Source of the DNA: Corallococcus silvisoli
GTDB taxonomy: Bacteria; Myxococcota; Myxococcia; Myxococcales; Myxococcaceae
Length of the DNA: 64,000 nt
Direction: 5' to 3'
Assembly (NCBI RefSeq): GCF_009909145.1
Contig: NZ_JAAAPJ010000012.1
Location: 248,001 to 312,000, forward strand
Part shown: piece after piece, positions 17,016 to 25,462 of the stretch
How the letters are laid out: every line of letters begins with the position of its first letter
Position numbering within the stretch: the first letter of the stretch is position 1
Position numbers and translations under genes: made by a program
Notes under the pieces: generated by a model
Database searches by the model: none
Told to the model about the DNA's origin: nothing
What the model saw: the letters and a program-made list of their open reading frames with translations, nothing else

Positions 17016-18548
17016 ATGGAAACGACTCCGGTTCTGGTGGTGGGTGGCGGCCTGGTGGGCTTGTCCGCCTCGTTGTTCCTGGCCTGGCGGGGCATCCCGA
17101 CGGTGCTCGTCGAGCGGCACCCTGGCAGCTCGCCGCATCCACGGGCCATCGGCTACACGCCGAGGACCCTGGAGCTGCTGCGCGCGGTCGGCGTGGCGGG
17201 CCGCGTCCCCCCCATCCCGCCGGGCTTCCGGCTGCGCAGGGCCCGGGTGGAGAGCCTCGCCGGCAAGTGGTTCGAGGAGTCTCCGTGGACTCCGGAGAAC
17301 GCGCGCAAGTCCACGCTGGAGTACTCGCCGTGCACGGGGGCCGCGGTGGCGCAGGACCGGCTGGAGCCGCTGCTGCGGGACCGGGCGCTCGAACTCGGCG
17401 CGGACATCCGGCTGGAGACCGAGCTGATCCGCTTGGAGCAGGACGCGGAAGGGGTCACGGCCTGGCTGCGCCGTCGAGATGGCGCTGAGTCCACGCTGCG
17501 TGCGGCCTACGTCATCGCGGCGGACGGGCACCGAAGCCCCATCCGCGAGGCGCTGGGCATCGGCCGCACGGGCCGGGGCCACATGCGCACGGTGCGCAGC
17601 GTCCTGTTCCGCGCGCCGCTCGACGCGTATCTCGAAGCAGGGGTCACCCAGTTCCAGATTGAGCAGGAGGGCTTCAGCGCGTTCCTCACCACGTACGGGG
17701 ACGGACGCTGGGTGCTCATCTTCTCGGATGATCAGCAGCGGGACGAGGCCACGCTGCGGGCCATGGTGGGCAAGGCGATTGGCAGGACGGACCTGCCGGT
17801 GGAGCTCATCACCACGGGCCGCTGGGAGCTGAGCGCGCTGATCGCGGACCGGTTCTCCTCCGGCAGGGTGTTCCTGGCCGGGGACGCCGCGCACACGCTG
17901 CCGCCCAGCCGGGGTGGCTACGGCGCCAACACCGGCATCGAGGACGCCCACAACCTCGCGTGGAAGCTGGCGGAGGTCCTCGCCGGAACCTCGACGCCCG
18001 CGCTGCTGGACACGTACGACGCGGAGCGGCGCCCCATCGCGTGGCTCAGGCACCAGCAGATCTTCGCGCGCAATGACTACAAGGCCGAAGCGGCGGGGGC
18101 CTCCGAGGGCGTGCGCATCCTCGATGACGACGCCATGGAGTTCGGCCAGCTCTATCGCTCCGCCGCGGTGCTGGGCGCGGGGGACGACCTTCCGCCCGCG
18201 GCGCGGCCCGAGGAGTGGGCCGGTCAGCCCGGCGCGCGCGCGCCGCATGCGTGGGTGGACCGAGGAGGCGAGCGGCTGTCCACGCTGGACCTGTTCCAGC
18301 GTGGCTGGGTGCTGCTCGCGGAGGACGAGCGGTGGCTCCCCGCAGCGAAGCACCTGGGCATCGAAGCGGTGCGCATCGGCGTGGACGTGCTGCCCTCCGA
18401 GCCGGAGTCGCTCCGGAAGGCCCTCGGTCTGGAGCAGGGCGGCGCCTCGCTCATCCGCCCCGATGGGTACGTGGGCTGGCGCTCCGTGGACCTGCCCGAG
18501 GATCCGCGCGGCGCGCTCACGGACGCGCTGGCGGCCCTCCGGCGTTGA
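17016..18548 (+). CDS. FAD-dependent monooxygenase, phenol hydroxylase-like (PheA/TfdB family)
   Basis: This 510-residue class A flavoprotein monooxygenase has three diagnostic motifs: the dinucleotide-binding GGGLVGLSAS at about residues 10-19, the DG motif in AADGHRSPIREALG, and the GD motif in GRVFLAGDAAHTLPP, where the Asp contacts the FAD ribityl chain. A truncated thioredoxin-like C-terminal domain is present. Enzymes of this type hydroxylate aromatic compounds or polyketides using NAD(P)H and oxygen. It is controlled by the divergent TetR repressor. An ATG at 17016 was chosen because the sequence upstream is the operator. It is convergent with the carotenoid oxygenase; the substrate is unknown, and antibiotic inactivation is one alternative. 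Confidence 0.85.
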   Translation: METTPVLVVGGGLVGLSASLFLAWRGIPTVLVERHPGSSPHPRAIGYTPRTLELLRAVGVAGRVPPIPPGFRLRRARVESLAGKWFEESPWTPENARKSTLEYSPCTGAAVAQDRLEPLLRDRALELGADIRLETELIRLEQDAEGVTAWLRRRDGAESTLRAAYVIAADGHRSPIREALGIGRTGRGHMRTVRSVLFRAPLDAYLEAGVTQFQIEQEGFSAFLTTYGDGRWVLIFSDDQQRDEATLRAMVGKAIGRTDLPVELITTGRWELSALIADRFSSGRVFLAGDAAHTLPPSRGGYGANTGIEDAHNLAWKLAEVLAGTSTPALLDTYDAERRPIAWLRHQQIFARNDYKAEAAGASEGVRILDDDAMEFGQLYRSAAVLGAGDDLPPAARPEEWAGQPGARAPHAWVDRGGERLSTLDLFQRGWVLLAEDERWLPAAKHLGIEAVRIGVDVLPSEPESLRKALGLEQGGASLIRPDGYVGWRSVDLPEDPRGALTDALAALRR

Positions 18549-18572
18549 GGTCCGGGGAGGCGACCCGTGGGG

Positions 18573-20003
18573 CTACTTCGCGGGCGCGAAGCCGCCGTGG
18601 AAGGTGGGCGGCAGCGCGTGGTCGAAGTGGCAGCGCGCGACGGGGCCCGCCTCCATGTGGCGCGCGTCCAGCACGGCGACGTGGGACGTGTCTGACTTCA
18701 CGTCGTAGACCTGCGTGAGCACCCAGCCGTCGTCCTCCGCTTGGGCTCCGGGGCGGGGGACGAAGACAGGCTCGGAGGGGTAGGTGCCCTCGCCGAGCGG
18801 AGCCACCGTCAAGCGGCCGGTCTCCAGCTCCACGCGCGCCACGCCGTCGAAGAGGCCGCGCCGGGACGCATCGCGCTGGTGCACGCCCAGGTAGACGGAC
18901 TGGGGCGCCCGTCCCACCACGCCGGGGGCCACGCGGGGGAACTCGCAGCTCATGTCCAGCCGGCGCTCGGTGCGGAAGGTGCCGGCCTTCACGTCCACCA
19001 CCGCGCGGTGGAGCTGGCCCTGCGCGTCGGTGGAGGTGGTGCCGCGCACCAGCTCACCCAGCCACTGGTTCGTCGTGAAGTCGGGGTAGTGCACGTAGTC
19101 CACCACCAGCGTGTCGCCCGCTTCGTACGCGTTGGCGAAGTGCCAGACGTAGAACGCGTCCGTGGAGATGCGCACCGGGTGTTCCACGTCATCGATGGGC
19201 ACCACCAGCACCTCCGTGCCCGCGTCCGGACGCCACCGCAGGTTCTCCGAGTACGAGCCCATCCGCAGCAGCATGCGGAAGAGGTTGAGCCGCAGCGGAG
19301 ACAGGAAGAAGACGAGGTAGCGGTCCGTGGCGATGAAGTCGTGCACCATCGTCGCGCCGGGCAGCTTCACCGCGCCCAGCCTCTGGGCCTTCTGTCCGTC
19401 AGGCAGCGCGTACAGCTCCGCGGTCGTCTCCCGGCCGTAGCGGATGCCGAAGTTGTAGGACGCCTTGCGCGACGGCACGCGGTGCGGGTGCGCGGAGAAG
19501 CTCTCCACCACCACGCCATCCAAGTCCGTCTCACCCAGGGTGCTCAGGTCCTCCTGGGACACCTCCACCGGGAGGCTCGCCTCGAAGAGCGCGTACAGCT
19601 TGCCGTTCCACGCCATCACCGACGTGTTCGCGGAGTTCTTGCGCACGTTGCGCAGCTTGTGCAGCAGCGGAGTGGGGGTGCCGTACGCGCCGAAGCGCTG
19701 CCCGTGCGCCCGCCGCTCCGTGACGATGGTGGGCGAGTCCACCATGCGCGCCGCGCCTCGCACCCCGTCCGCGCCGAAGCGCACGCCCAGCATCCCGCCG
19801 TCCCCGTCGAACCAGTGCTGATACGGCCGGCCGTGCACGTCGAACGTCCATGGCCCCACCCGGTACAGCGAACCCCGCAGCCCCTCCGGCACCTGGCCCT
19901 CCACCCGCAGAGGTTCGAAGCCGTGCTGGCGGGGGAGCGTGCGGAACGCTCGCAGCCAGCCCGGCGCGGAGGAGGACATCGTCTGCTTCGTCGCGGTCGT
20001 CAT
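18573..20003 (-). CDS. Carotenoid oxygenase family protein (RPE65/lignostilbene dioxygenase type)
   Basis: This is a 476-residue non-heme iron dioxygenase. The four iron-binding histidines are visible: H172 (SAHPH), H221 (MVHDF), H288 (VWHFANAYE) and H469 (FHGGF). The early motif for the seven-bladed propeller (GSLYRVGPWTFD) and a HWFDGDG segment match family members that cut carotenoids, stilbenes or fatty-acid-derived alkenes. A TetR gene lies divergently upstream, with a palindrome over the predicted -35 region. The gene could make apocarotenoids, or could act on lignin-like stilbenes; I cannot tell which. There is no signal peptide, so it is cytosolic or membrane-peripheral. Confidence 0.88.
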   Translation of the reverse strand: MTTATKQTMSSSAPGWLRAFRTLPRQHGFEPLRVEGQVPEGLRGSLYRVGPWTFDVHGRPYQHWFDGDGGMLGVRFGADGVRGAARMVDSPTIVTERRAHGQRFGAYGTPTPLLHKLRNVRKNSANTSVMAWNGKLYALFEASLPVEVSQEDLSTLGETDLDGVVVESFSAHPHRVPSRKASYNFGIRYGRETTAELYALPDGQKAQRLGAVKLPGATMVHDFIATDRYLVFFLSPLRLNLFRMLLRMGSYSENLRWRPDAGTEVLVVPIDDVEHPVRISTDAFYVWHFANAYEAGDTLVVDYVHYPDFTTNQWLGELVRGTTSTDAQGQLHRAVVDVKAGTFRTERRLDMSCEFPRVAPGVVGRAPQSVYLGVHQRDASRRGLFDGVARVELETGRLTVAPLGEGTYPSEPVFVPRPGAQAEDDGWVLTQVYDVKSDTSHVAVLDARHMEAGPVARCHFDHALPPTFHGGFAPAK

Positions 20004-20067
20004 GCGAATCCCTTTCCTGGCCCTCGCGGGGCGCGGGAATCCCCCGCGCCTCGCCTCTTGTAGACAC

Positions 20068-20095
20068 TGTAAACATCACATGTTGTCGGTGTCAA
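20068..20095 (-). promoter_or_regulatory. Candidate promoter of the carotenoid oxygenase gene
   Basis: On the reverse strand TTGACA (20095-20090) is followed after 16 bases by TTTACA (20073-20068). The position is 65 bases before the ATG at 20003. The -35 box lies inside the palindrome at 20091-20108. Confidence 0.55.
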
Positions 20096-20108
20096 CATTC
20101 ATGTTGAC
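20091..20108. promoter_or_regulatory. Probable TetR operator for the carotenoid oxygenase pair
   Basis: Perfect 8-base arms GTCAACAT and ATGTTGAC surround a 2-base centre. A weaker copy with 5-base arms, AACAT and ATGTT, lies at 20072-20084, so two dimers could bind. The location between the divergent genes and over the promoter fits autoregulation by the 20179 repressor. Confidence 0.7.
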
Positions 20109-20178
20109 GCTGGAAACTTCAGGCCGTGGATGGTCAAGTCGCGCGGTCGACGGAAGGCACTTCGAGGAGGCAGGGACG

Positions 20179-20844
20179 GTGGCGACCCGGGGCAGGCGGA
20201 AGCAGGCGGAGGCTCCAGCGGACAAGGAGCGCTATCACCACGGGGACCTCCGTCAGGCGCTGGTGGACGCCGCGGTGGCGCTGATCGCCGAGGAGGGCTT
20301 CGGCGCGCTGTCGCTGCGGGAGGTGGCTCGGCGGGCGGGCGTCACCCACGCGGCGCCCTACCGGCACTTCGCGGACAAGGAGGCGCTGCTGGAGGCGGTG
20401 GCGCACGAAGGGTATCGCGCCATGGCGCGCGAGATGCGCGAGCGGATGGCGACGGCGGACGGCCCCCTGGAGCGGCTTCACGCGGCGGGCGTCGCCTATG
20501 TGCTGTTCGCGGTGCGCCACCCGCCGCACTTCCGGGTGATGTTCGGGCCGCACTTCACCCGCCCGCTGAAGCCGCTGCCCGCGGTGGAAGGGGAAGCGGA
20601 CGCGTTCCAGTTGCTGGTGGACGCCATCGAATCCGGACAGGCCGCGGGCCTGCTTCGTCAGGGCGAGTCGCGTCCGCTGACGCTCACCGCGTGGTCCCTG
20701 GTGCACGGACTCGCGTCACTGTTCGTGGACCGGCAGCTCAACGAGTCCGTGCAGGGGCAGGAGGTCGCGGAGGCGCTCGCCCGTGTGCAGACGCGGCTGC
20801 TCATCGAAGGCCTGGCGCTGCCCACGCGCCTCCAGGATGCGTGA
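20179..20844 (+). CDS. TetR/AcrR family regulator with WHG-type C-terminal domain
   Basis: This 221-residue regulator has an N-terminal helix-turn-helix (HHGDLRQALVDAAVALIAEE, then LSLREVARRAGVTHAAPYRHF) and a C-terminal ligand domain resembling the WHG group (RHPPHFRVMFGPHF and later TAWSLVHGLASLF). The GTG at 20179 has a GGAGG site 8-12 bases upstream; an in-frame ATG at 20101 would sit in the operator, so it is less likely. It is divergent from the carotenoid oxygenase and probably represses it and itself. The effector could be a carotenoid or fatty-acid-derived compound, but nothing in the sequence shows this. Confidence 0.82.
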   Translation: MATRGRRKQAEAPADKERYHHGDLRQALVDAAVALIAEEGFGALSLREVARRAGVTHAAPYRHFADKEALLEAVAHEGYRAMAREMRERMATADGPLERLHAAGVAYVLFAVRHPPHFRVMFGPHFTRPLKPLPAVEGEADAFQLLVDAIESGQAAGLLRQGESRPLTLTAWSLVHGLASLFVDRQLNESVQGQEVAEALARVQTRLLIEGLALPTRLQDA

Positions 20845-20864
20845 CAGTTGGTAGGGAAGCAGGG

Positions 20865-20892
20865 TTGACCGTCGGAGATTGTCGGGTACGGT
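20865..20892 (+). promoter_or_regulatory. Promoter for leaderless transcription of the P1 peptidase gene
   Basis: TTGACC (20865-20870) and TACGGT (20887-20892) are 16 bases apart. The ATG at 20900 begins 7 bases after the -10 box, exactly where transcription should start, and there is no ribosome site. This points to a leaderless mRNA. Confidence 0.5.
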
Positions 20893-20899
20893 CGGCGCC

Positions 20900-22285
20900 A
20901 TGGTGCGGATACCGGAAGAGACAGGGCCGAGGGTCCGGGCGCGGGAGCTGGGGCTTCCGCTGGGGCGCTTCAAGACGGGGAAGTACAACGCGATCACCGA
21001 CGTGGAGGGCGTGCTGGTAGGCCACACCACGATCATCCAGGGCCAGGGGCCCCTGAGGCCCGGCTTCGGGCCGGTGCGCACGGGCGTCACGGCCATCCTG
21101 CCCAACATGGGCAACATCTTCATGGAGCGGATGAGCGGGGGCGGCTTCGTGCTCAACGGCGCGGGCGAGGTCTCCGGCATGACGCAGCTCATGGAGTGGG
21201 GCCTCATCGAGACGCCCATCCTGCTCACCAACACCATGGCCGTGGGCGCGGTGTCCGACGGCGTGGCCAACTACCTGGTCCAGCGCTACCCGGGCATCGG
21301 CGACGAGCACGACGTCATCATCCCCGTGGTGGGCGAGTGCGACGACTCGTGGCTCAACGACATCTCCGGGCGCCACGTGCGCCAGGAGCACGTCGTCGCG
21401 GCCATCGACAGCGCGAAGTCCGGCCCGGTGCAAGAGGGCAACGTCGGCGGTGGCACGGGCATGGTGACGTGCGACTTCAAGGGCGGCATCGGCACGTCGT
21501 CGCGCAAGCTGCCGGAGGTGCTGGGCGGCTACACGCTGGGCGTGCTCGTCATGTCCAACTTCGGGAAGATGCACAACCTGCGCGTGGGCGGCCTCCCGGT
21601 GGGCGAGGTGCTGGTGGAGAAGTTCAAGAACACCCCCCACCGCGGCAAGTCCTACGGCTCCATCATCGCCGTGGTCGCCACCGACGCGCCCCTCTTGAGC
21701 CATCAGATCAACCGCCTGTGCAAGCGCGTGGGCCTGGGCATTGGGCGGGTGGGCAGCTACGCGGCGCACGGCTCCGGTGAGATCGTCGTGGGCTTCTCCA
21801 CCGCGAACATCATCCCCAGGCGCACCCAGAAGATGGTCTACAAGATGAAGATCCTCCTGGATCAGCGTCTGGACCCCCTCTACGAGGCCGTGATGGAGGC
21901 CACCGAGGAGGCCATCCTCAACGCCATGTGCATGGCCACGCCCATGACGGGCGTGAACGACAACTACTCGCCCGCGCTGCCCCTGGACGAGGTCCGCCGC
22001 TTCGTGGACGCCTGCCGCCCCATCTTCGCCTCGGTGAAGAAGCGCCCCCACCAGACGAGCGTGCCTGCCTCCAAGGAGCGCCCCAGCGACGAGGACCGGG
22101 AGGGGGACGTGACCCTGGGCTCGGCCCTGCCCACCCAGGTGCGCAGCGCGGAGGGCATTCCCTTCCCGACCCGGCCCGCCCCCAACGAGCCCCCCGTGGA
22201 CGGGGAGGCCGAAGCCCGCCCGGAAGCGCCCCCGCCCCCCACCTCCGGCGAGGACCCCGAGGGTTCCTCTTCCGGGAGCCCGTAG
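20900..22285 (+). CDS. P1 family peptidase (DmpA/BapA type, N-terminal nucleophile)
   Basis: This is a 461-residue protein of the S58/DmpA family: beta-peptidyl aminopeptidases and D-/L-esterases that cut themselves to expose a Ser nucleophile. The self-cleavage site Gly253-Ser254 lies in KSYGSIIAVVATDAPL, which matches the family signature. Other conserved parts include ITDVEGVLVGHTTI near the start, TNTMAVGAVSDGV and NVGGGTGMVTCDFKGG. After about residue 375 there is an extension of about 85 residues rich in Pro, Glu and Ser, longer than in DmpA. There is no signal peptide. It may recycle peptides or act on unusual amide bonds. Next comes the small basic gene at 22341. Confidence 0.85.
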   Translation: MVRIPEETGPRVRARELGLPLGRFKTGKYNAITDVEGVLVGHTTIIQGQGPLRPGFGPVRTGVTAILPNMGNIFMERMSGGGFVLNGAGEVSGMTQLMEWGLIETPILLTNTMAVGAVSDGVANYLVQRYPGIGDEHDVIIPVVGECDDSWLNDISGRHVRQEHVVAAIDSAKSGPVQEGNVGGGTGMVTCDFKGGIGTSSRKLPEVLGGYTLGVLVMSNFGKMHNLRVGGLPVGEVLVEKFKNTPHRGKSYGSIIAVVATDAPLLSHQINRLCKRVGLGIGRVGSYAAHGSGEIVVGFSTANIIPRRTQKMVYKMKILLDQRLDPLYEAVMEATEEAILNAMCMATPMTGVNDNYSPALPLDEVRRFVDACRPIFASVKKRPHQTSVPASKERPSDEDREGDVTLGSALPTQVRSAEGIPFPTRPAPNEPPVDGEAEARPEAPPPPTSGEDPEGSSSGSP

Positions 22286-22340
22286 GGTTCTGATAGGTAA
22301 GCCCCCCTTTGCTCCATTCCGGAGACCAGGAGCCACCCAC

Positions 22341-22463
22341 ATGGCCAACAGCAAGTCCAAGCACCGCCGCGTGCAGATGAAGATCCGTCAGCACTGGAAG
22401 AAGCGGATCAAGAAGCAGAAGGAAGCCGCGAAGGCCGCCGCCGCCGAAGGCAAGAAGAAGTAG
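22341..22463 (+). CDS. Very small basic protein, 40 residues
   Basis: An ATG with AGGAG 8 bases upstream opens a 40-residue reading frame ending at TAG. The product starts MANSKSKHRRVQMKIRQHWK and has nearly half its residues Lys or Arg, with an Ala-rich stretch near the end and a KKK terminus. Charge and length resemble small ribosome-associated or RNA-binding proteins, but I cannot name a family. The strong ribosome site and codon use typical of this genome argue that it is real. It lies 55 bases after the P1 peptidase and 33 bases before a convergent lipoprotein gene. Confidence 0.65.
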   Translation: MANSKSKHRRVQMKIRQHWKKRIKKQKEAAKAAAAEGKKK

Positions 22464-22496
22464 TTTCGCCCTGGCGCCGCTCCCGGCGGCCCTGGC

Positions 22497-23000
22497 TCAC
22501 CGCCGGGTCGCCGTGAAGGGGCGCGTCACCGTGCACTGGAGGCTGCCGGAGCCCTGGATGCGCGAGAAGTTTCCGGAGAAGGTCCCCGTCAGGCTCCCCC
22601 CGTCCGACGCGCCTCCGGTGAAGGTCGCGGACACGCTGATGAAGAGGGTGAGCCCGCCATCGCTGCTGGGCGGTGGGGCGCCGGACACGGTCAGGTCCCC
22701 CGTCGGGAACACCTGGCCCCGCAGGGCCACCCCCTCCAGGCTGCCGCCCAGGGCGCCGCCGTCGCGCGTGAGCGTGAGGTCCTTGCCGTCGGGCAAGGGG
22801 GGCGCGTTGAGGTTGGCGCACTCGGGGGGCAGGCCCGCATCCGGCTGGAAGACCAGCGGATAGACGCCCTCCACCGGCGCGCAGGACTCGCCGCAGTCCG
22901 CGTTGCCCTTGGTTCCGCAGGCGGGCGCGAGCAGCAGGAGGGTGCTGGACACCATGGCCGTCGTGACGGCCGCCAGGGGAACGAAACGTCCAGTAGTCAT
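22497..23000 (-). CDS. Secreted lipoprotein, unknown function
   Basis: This is a 167-residue protein. The N-terminal hydrophobic stretch ends in a lipobox LAPAC with Cys at residue 28, so the mature protein is anchored by lipid, probably in the outer membrane or facing the periplasm. Residues after it have Cys pairs (NADCGESCAPVEG) that may form disulfides, then Gly/Thr-rich segments such as SGSLQCTVTRPF that look like a small beta fold. No known domain is recognised. It is convergent with the small basic gene and divergent from the AI-2E permease at 23094. Confidence 0.7.
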   Translation of the reverse strand: MTTGRFVPLAAVTTAMVSSTLLLLAPACGTKGNADCGESCAPVEGVYPLVFQPDAGLPPECANLNAPPLPDGKDLTLTRDGGALGGSLEGVALRGQVFPTGDLTVSGAPPPSSDGGLTLFISVSATFTGGASDGGSLTGTFSGNFSRIQGSGSLQCTVTRPFTATRR

Positions 23001-23093
23001 GGGTGGCGAACTCCGGGAGGGAGGCACGGGCTTCCAGGTGGGAAGTGCCGTTCCTACGTTGCGTGCAGCGGTTCTGGGGGACGGGGTGGGGCG

Positions 23094-24242
23094 GTGACGG
23101 CGGGCGATTCGAAGCGGTGGTCCAATTTCATTTTCGCGGGGCTGTTCGCGCTCGCGCTGATTCTCTTCTCGCGCATCTTGTTGCCGTTCCTGATGCCGGT
23201 GCTGCTGGGCGGCTTCCTGGTCGTCCTGTTCATGCCCATCCAGGATTCCTTGGACCGTCGGCTCCGGAGCCGCAAGCCCCTGGCGGCCGGACTGTCCACC
23301 CTCGCGGTGTTCCTGCTCATCCTGGCGCCCCTGGCGCTGGTGGGCTGGATGGTGGCCCGCGAAGTGCTCCAGTTCGTGGGGCAGGCGCAGGACCTGCTGG
23401 ACCAGGTGGACCTGCGCCACCACGTCCTCGACAGCCTGCCGCGGGGCCTCGCGCGCTACGTGCGCTTCGACCCGGAGAGCTCGGAGGCGGAGCGGCTGCT
23501 GATGACGGCGGTGTCGGGCGGCGCGGGGCTGCTCGCGGACCTGGTGAGCGCCGGCACGGAGCTGGTCGTCGACATGTTCCTGATGACCGTGGCCATGTAC
23601 TACTTCTTCCTGGACGGGCGTCGGCTGGTGAACGAGGTGGCCCGACTCATCCCGCTGGAGCGTCGGTACTTCGACGCCTTCTCGCACGAGTTCACCGACG
23701 TCGCGTACGCCATCATCTACGGCAACACCGTCACCGCGCTGGTGCAGGGCGCGGTGGGCTTCGTGGGCCTGCTCATCGCGGGGGTGCCGCACGCCGGCGT
23801 GTGGGGCGCGGCCATGGTGTTGGTGGCGCTGGTGCCGGTGGGCGGCACGGCGCTCGTGTGGGGACCCATTGGCGTGGTGCTCATCGCGGCGAACCGGGTG
23901 AGCGAGGGCGTGTTCCTGCTCGCGTGGGGGACGTTCCTGGTGGGCAGCATCGACAACGTCATCCGTCCCCGGCTGTGTGGCTCGCGCATGGCGCTGCACC
24001 CGCTGCTCGTCTTCCTGTCCATGTTCGGCGGGCTGGCGGTGTTCGGGATGATGGGCCTGCTGGTGGGCCCGCTCATCGCGTCCATCTTCATGGCCATGGT
24101 GCGCATCTACCGGCGCGACTTCCTGGGGCGTCCGCGGACGGAGGCGCCGCCTGAACCCGGGGTGTCGGAGGACGGGTCGCTCAGCCCCCGGCCCGCGCCA
24201 GTGCCTTCCGCGGCCAGCGTGGGTCACGTGATGAACGCCTGA
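23094..24242 (+). CDS. AI-2E family transporter (PerM/YdiK-like)
   Basis: This 382-residue membrane protein has hydrophobic segments at residues 12-40 (FAGLFALALILFSRILLPFL, then a second one), about 62-85, and four near the C-terminus, a pattern of eight TM segments with a long loop between helices 3 and 4. Conserved family parts include VALVPVGGTALVWGPIGV and FGGLAVFGMMGLLVGPLI. Members include transporters of AI-2 or Na+/H+ antiporters; the true substrate of most is unknown. Start is GTG. The last 25 residues are disordered. It is alone on its strand, followed by a beta-barrel gene. Confidence 0.85.
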   Translation: MTAGDSKRWSNFIFAGLFALALILFSRILLPFLMPVLLGGFLVVLFMPIQDSLDRRLRSRKPLAAGLSTLAVFLLILAPLALVGWMVAREVLQFVGQAQDLLDQVDLRHHVLDSLPRGLARYVRFDPESSEAERLLMTAVSGGAGLLADLVSAGTELVVDMFLMTVAMYYFFLDGRRLVNEVARLIPLERRYFDAFSHEFTDVAYAIIYGNTVTALVQGAVGFVGLLIAGVPHAGVWGAAMVLVALVPVGGTALVWGPIGVVLIAANRVSEGVFLLAWGTFLVGSIDNVIRPRLCGSRMALHPLLVFLSMFGGLAVFGMMGLLVGPLIASIFMAMVRIYRRDFLGRPRTEAPPEPGVSEDGSLSPRPAPVPSAASVGHVMNA

Positions 24243-24290
24243 GCGCCCAGCCTGGACTTCGCCGCCGCGCTGGGTGAACCTGACCGGCGC

Positions 24291-25334
24291 ATGACGACCA
24301 CCGGAAGCGCGAGGGTCCCTTCGGGGCTGCTGCGGACCCTGGCCCTCGTCGGAGCCCTGGTGGCTCCGGCCGCGGCGGCCTCTGACGCGGCCCCTGACGC
24401 CCTGGCGGCGCCGGCCTTCCACGGCCTCCGCGCAGTCCCCGCATGGCTGTCCCTGCGGCTGGGCTCGGGAACACCGGGGAAGTCCCGGGCGGAGCCGGAG
24501 GTGGGGGCGCCCACCTGGGTGCGGCTCAACCTGGCGCTGACGGCGACGTGGCGGCGGTACTGCGCGCGGCCCGGCGTGTCCGGGTGTGGCCAGTTCGACC
24601 GGCTCCCGGAGGAGGACCGGCTGGGCGACACGTTCGACTTCTCCTCGTCCCACCCGTACCTGGGGCTGGCGGTCGAGGCGGAGGTGCTGCCGCTGGCGCG
24701 GCACCCGTCGTCGGCGCTGCGCGGGCTGGGGCTCCAGCTGGGCGTGCAGCGGGGCTTCTCCACGTCCGACGTGACCATCACCGGAGATGGCGGCAAGACG
24801 CCGGTGCGCGAGATCTCCGCCACGGACACCGCGTTCACCGCGCAGGCGCTGTATCGCTTCTACTTCCGCTTCGGCACGACGCGGCCCCAGCAGGGCTACG
24901 TGGGCGCGCGCGCCGGGGTGCAGACGCGCGCGTTCGACGTGGAGGCGACCGCGGACAATCCGCTGTCGGGCACGCACCGGGTGTTTCCGTCGGTGGCGTT
25001 GGATCTGTCCGTGCCGTTGTTCAGCTCCGTGCGGCTGGACGTGTCGAGCGGACTCCTGCTGTCGCCGACGCCGGGGCACTCGCCGGAGGCGGACGGTGGG
25101 CGCAGGGCGCTGGAGGTCCGCGACTTCGGCACGTCCGTGTCCAGCTTCGGTTGGAGCGCGGAGCTGGGCGTGTCGGGGGACATCTGGGGACCGTTCGGCT
25201 ACGACGTGGGCTTTCGCCTGGCGCACTTCCGGGATCGCTTCTCCGGGGCCGGCACGCGCACCGGGTGGAGCGACGGCGGAGCCGCCGAGGAGACGTACTC
25301 CAGCCTGCATGCCGGCTTGATCGCCACGTACTGA
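24291..25334 (+). CDS. Outer-membrane beta-barrel-like protein, unknown
   Basis: This 347-residue protein has a signal peptide (LRTLALVGALVAPAAAA) and then alternating-residue strands ending in aromatic residues, for example SALRGLGLQLGVQRGF, RFYFRFG and GYDVGFRLAHFRDRF. It contains a Cys pair (RYCARPGVSGC) in an exposed loop. The final residue is Tyr (GLIATY), which fits recognition by the BAM machinery. No function is suggested by motifs. It follows the AI-2E gene by 48 bases in the same direction and precedes the CotH-like lipoprotein gene. Confidence 0.65.
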   Translation: MTTTGSARVPSGLLRTLALVGALVAPAAAASDAAPDALAAPAFHGLRAVPAWLSLRLGSGTPGKSRAEPEVGAPTWVRLNLALTATWRRYCARPGVSGCGQFDRLPEEDRLGDTFDFSSSHPYLGLAVEAEVLPLARHPSSALRGLGLQLGVQRGFSTSDVTITGDGGKTPVREISATDTAFTAQALYRFYFRFGTTRPQQGYVGARAGVQTRAFDVEATADNPLSGTHRVFPSVALDLSVPLFSSVRLDVSSGLLLSPTPGHSPEADGGRRALEVRDFGTSVSSFGWSAELGVSGDIWGPFGYDVGFRLAHFRDRFSGAGTRTGWSDGGAAEETYSSLHAGLIATY

Positions 25335-25462
25335 GGCGGAGACCGTCGCGCTGTCCACCCCGTGACAGCCCCTGGGGGCGTGGGTGCTTTGCGCGGCAAC
25401 AGTGCCTACCCCTTGCCCCCGCGGCTGGCTTCCCGCCGTGACCCACAAGGGGGTGTCTCACG

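Noticed and set aside
22497..25448. A 983-residue reverse-strand frame ending with the lipoprotein
   Set aside because: Only the last 167 residues, from the ATG at 23000, have a signal peptide and normal composition; the rest is antisense to the AI-2E and barrel genes.
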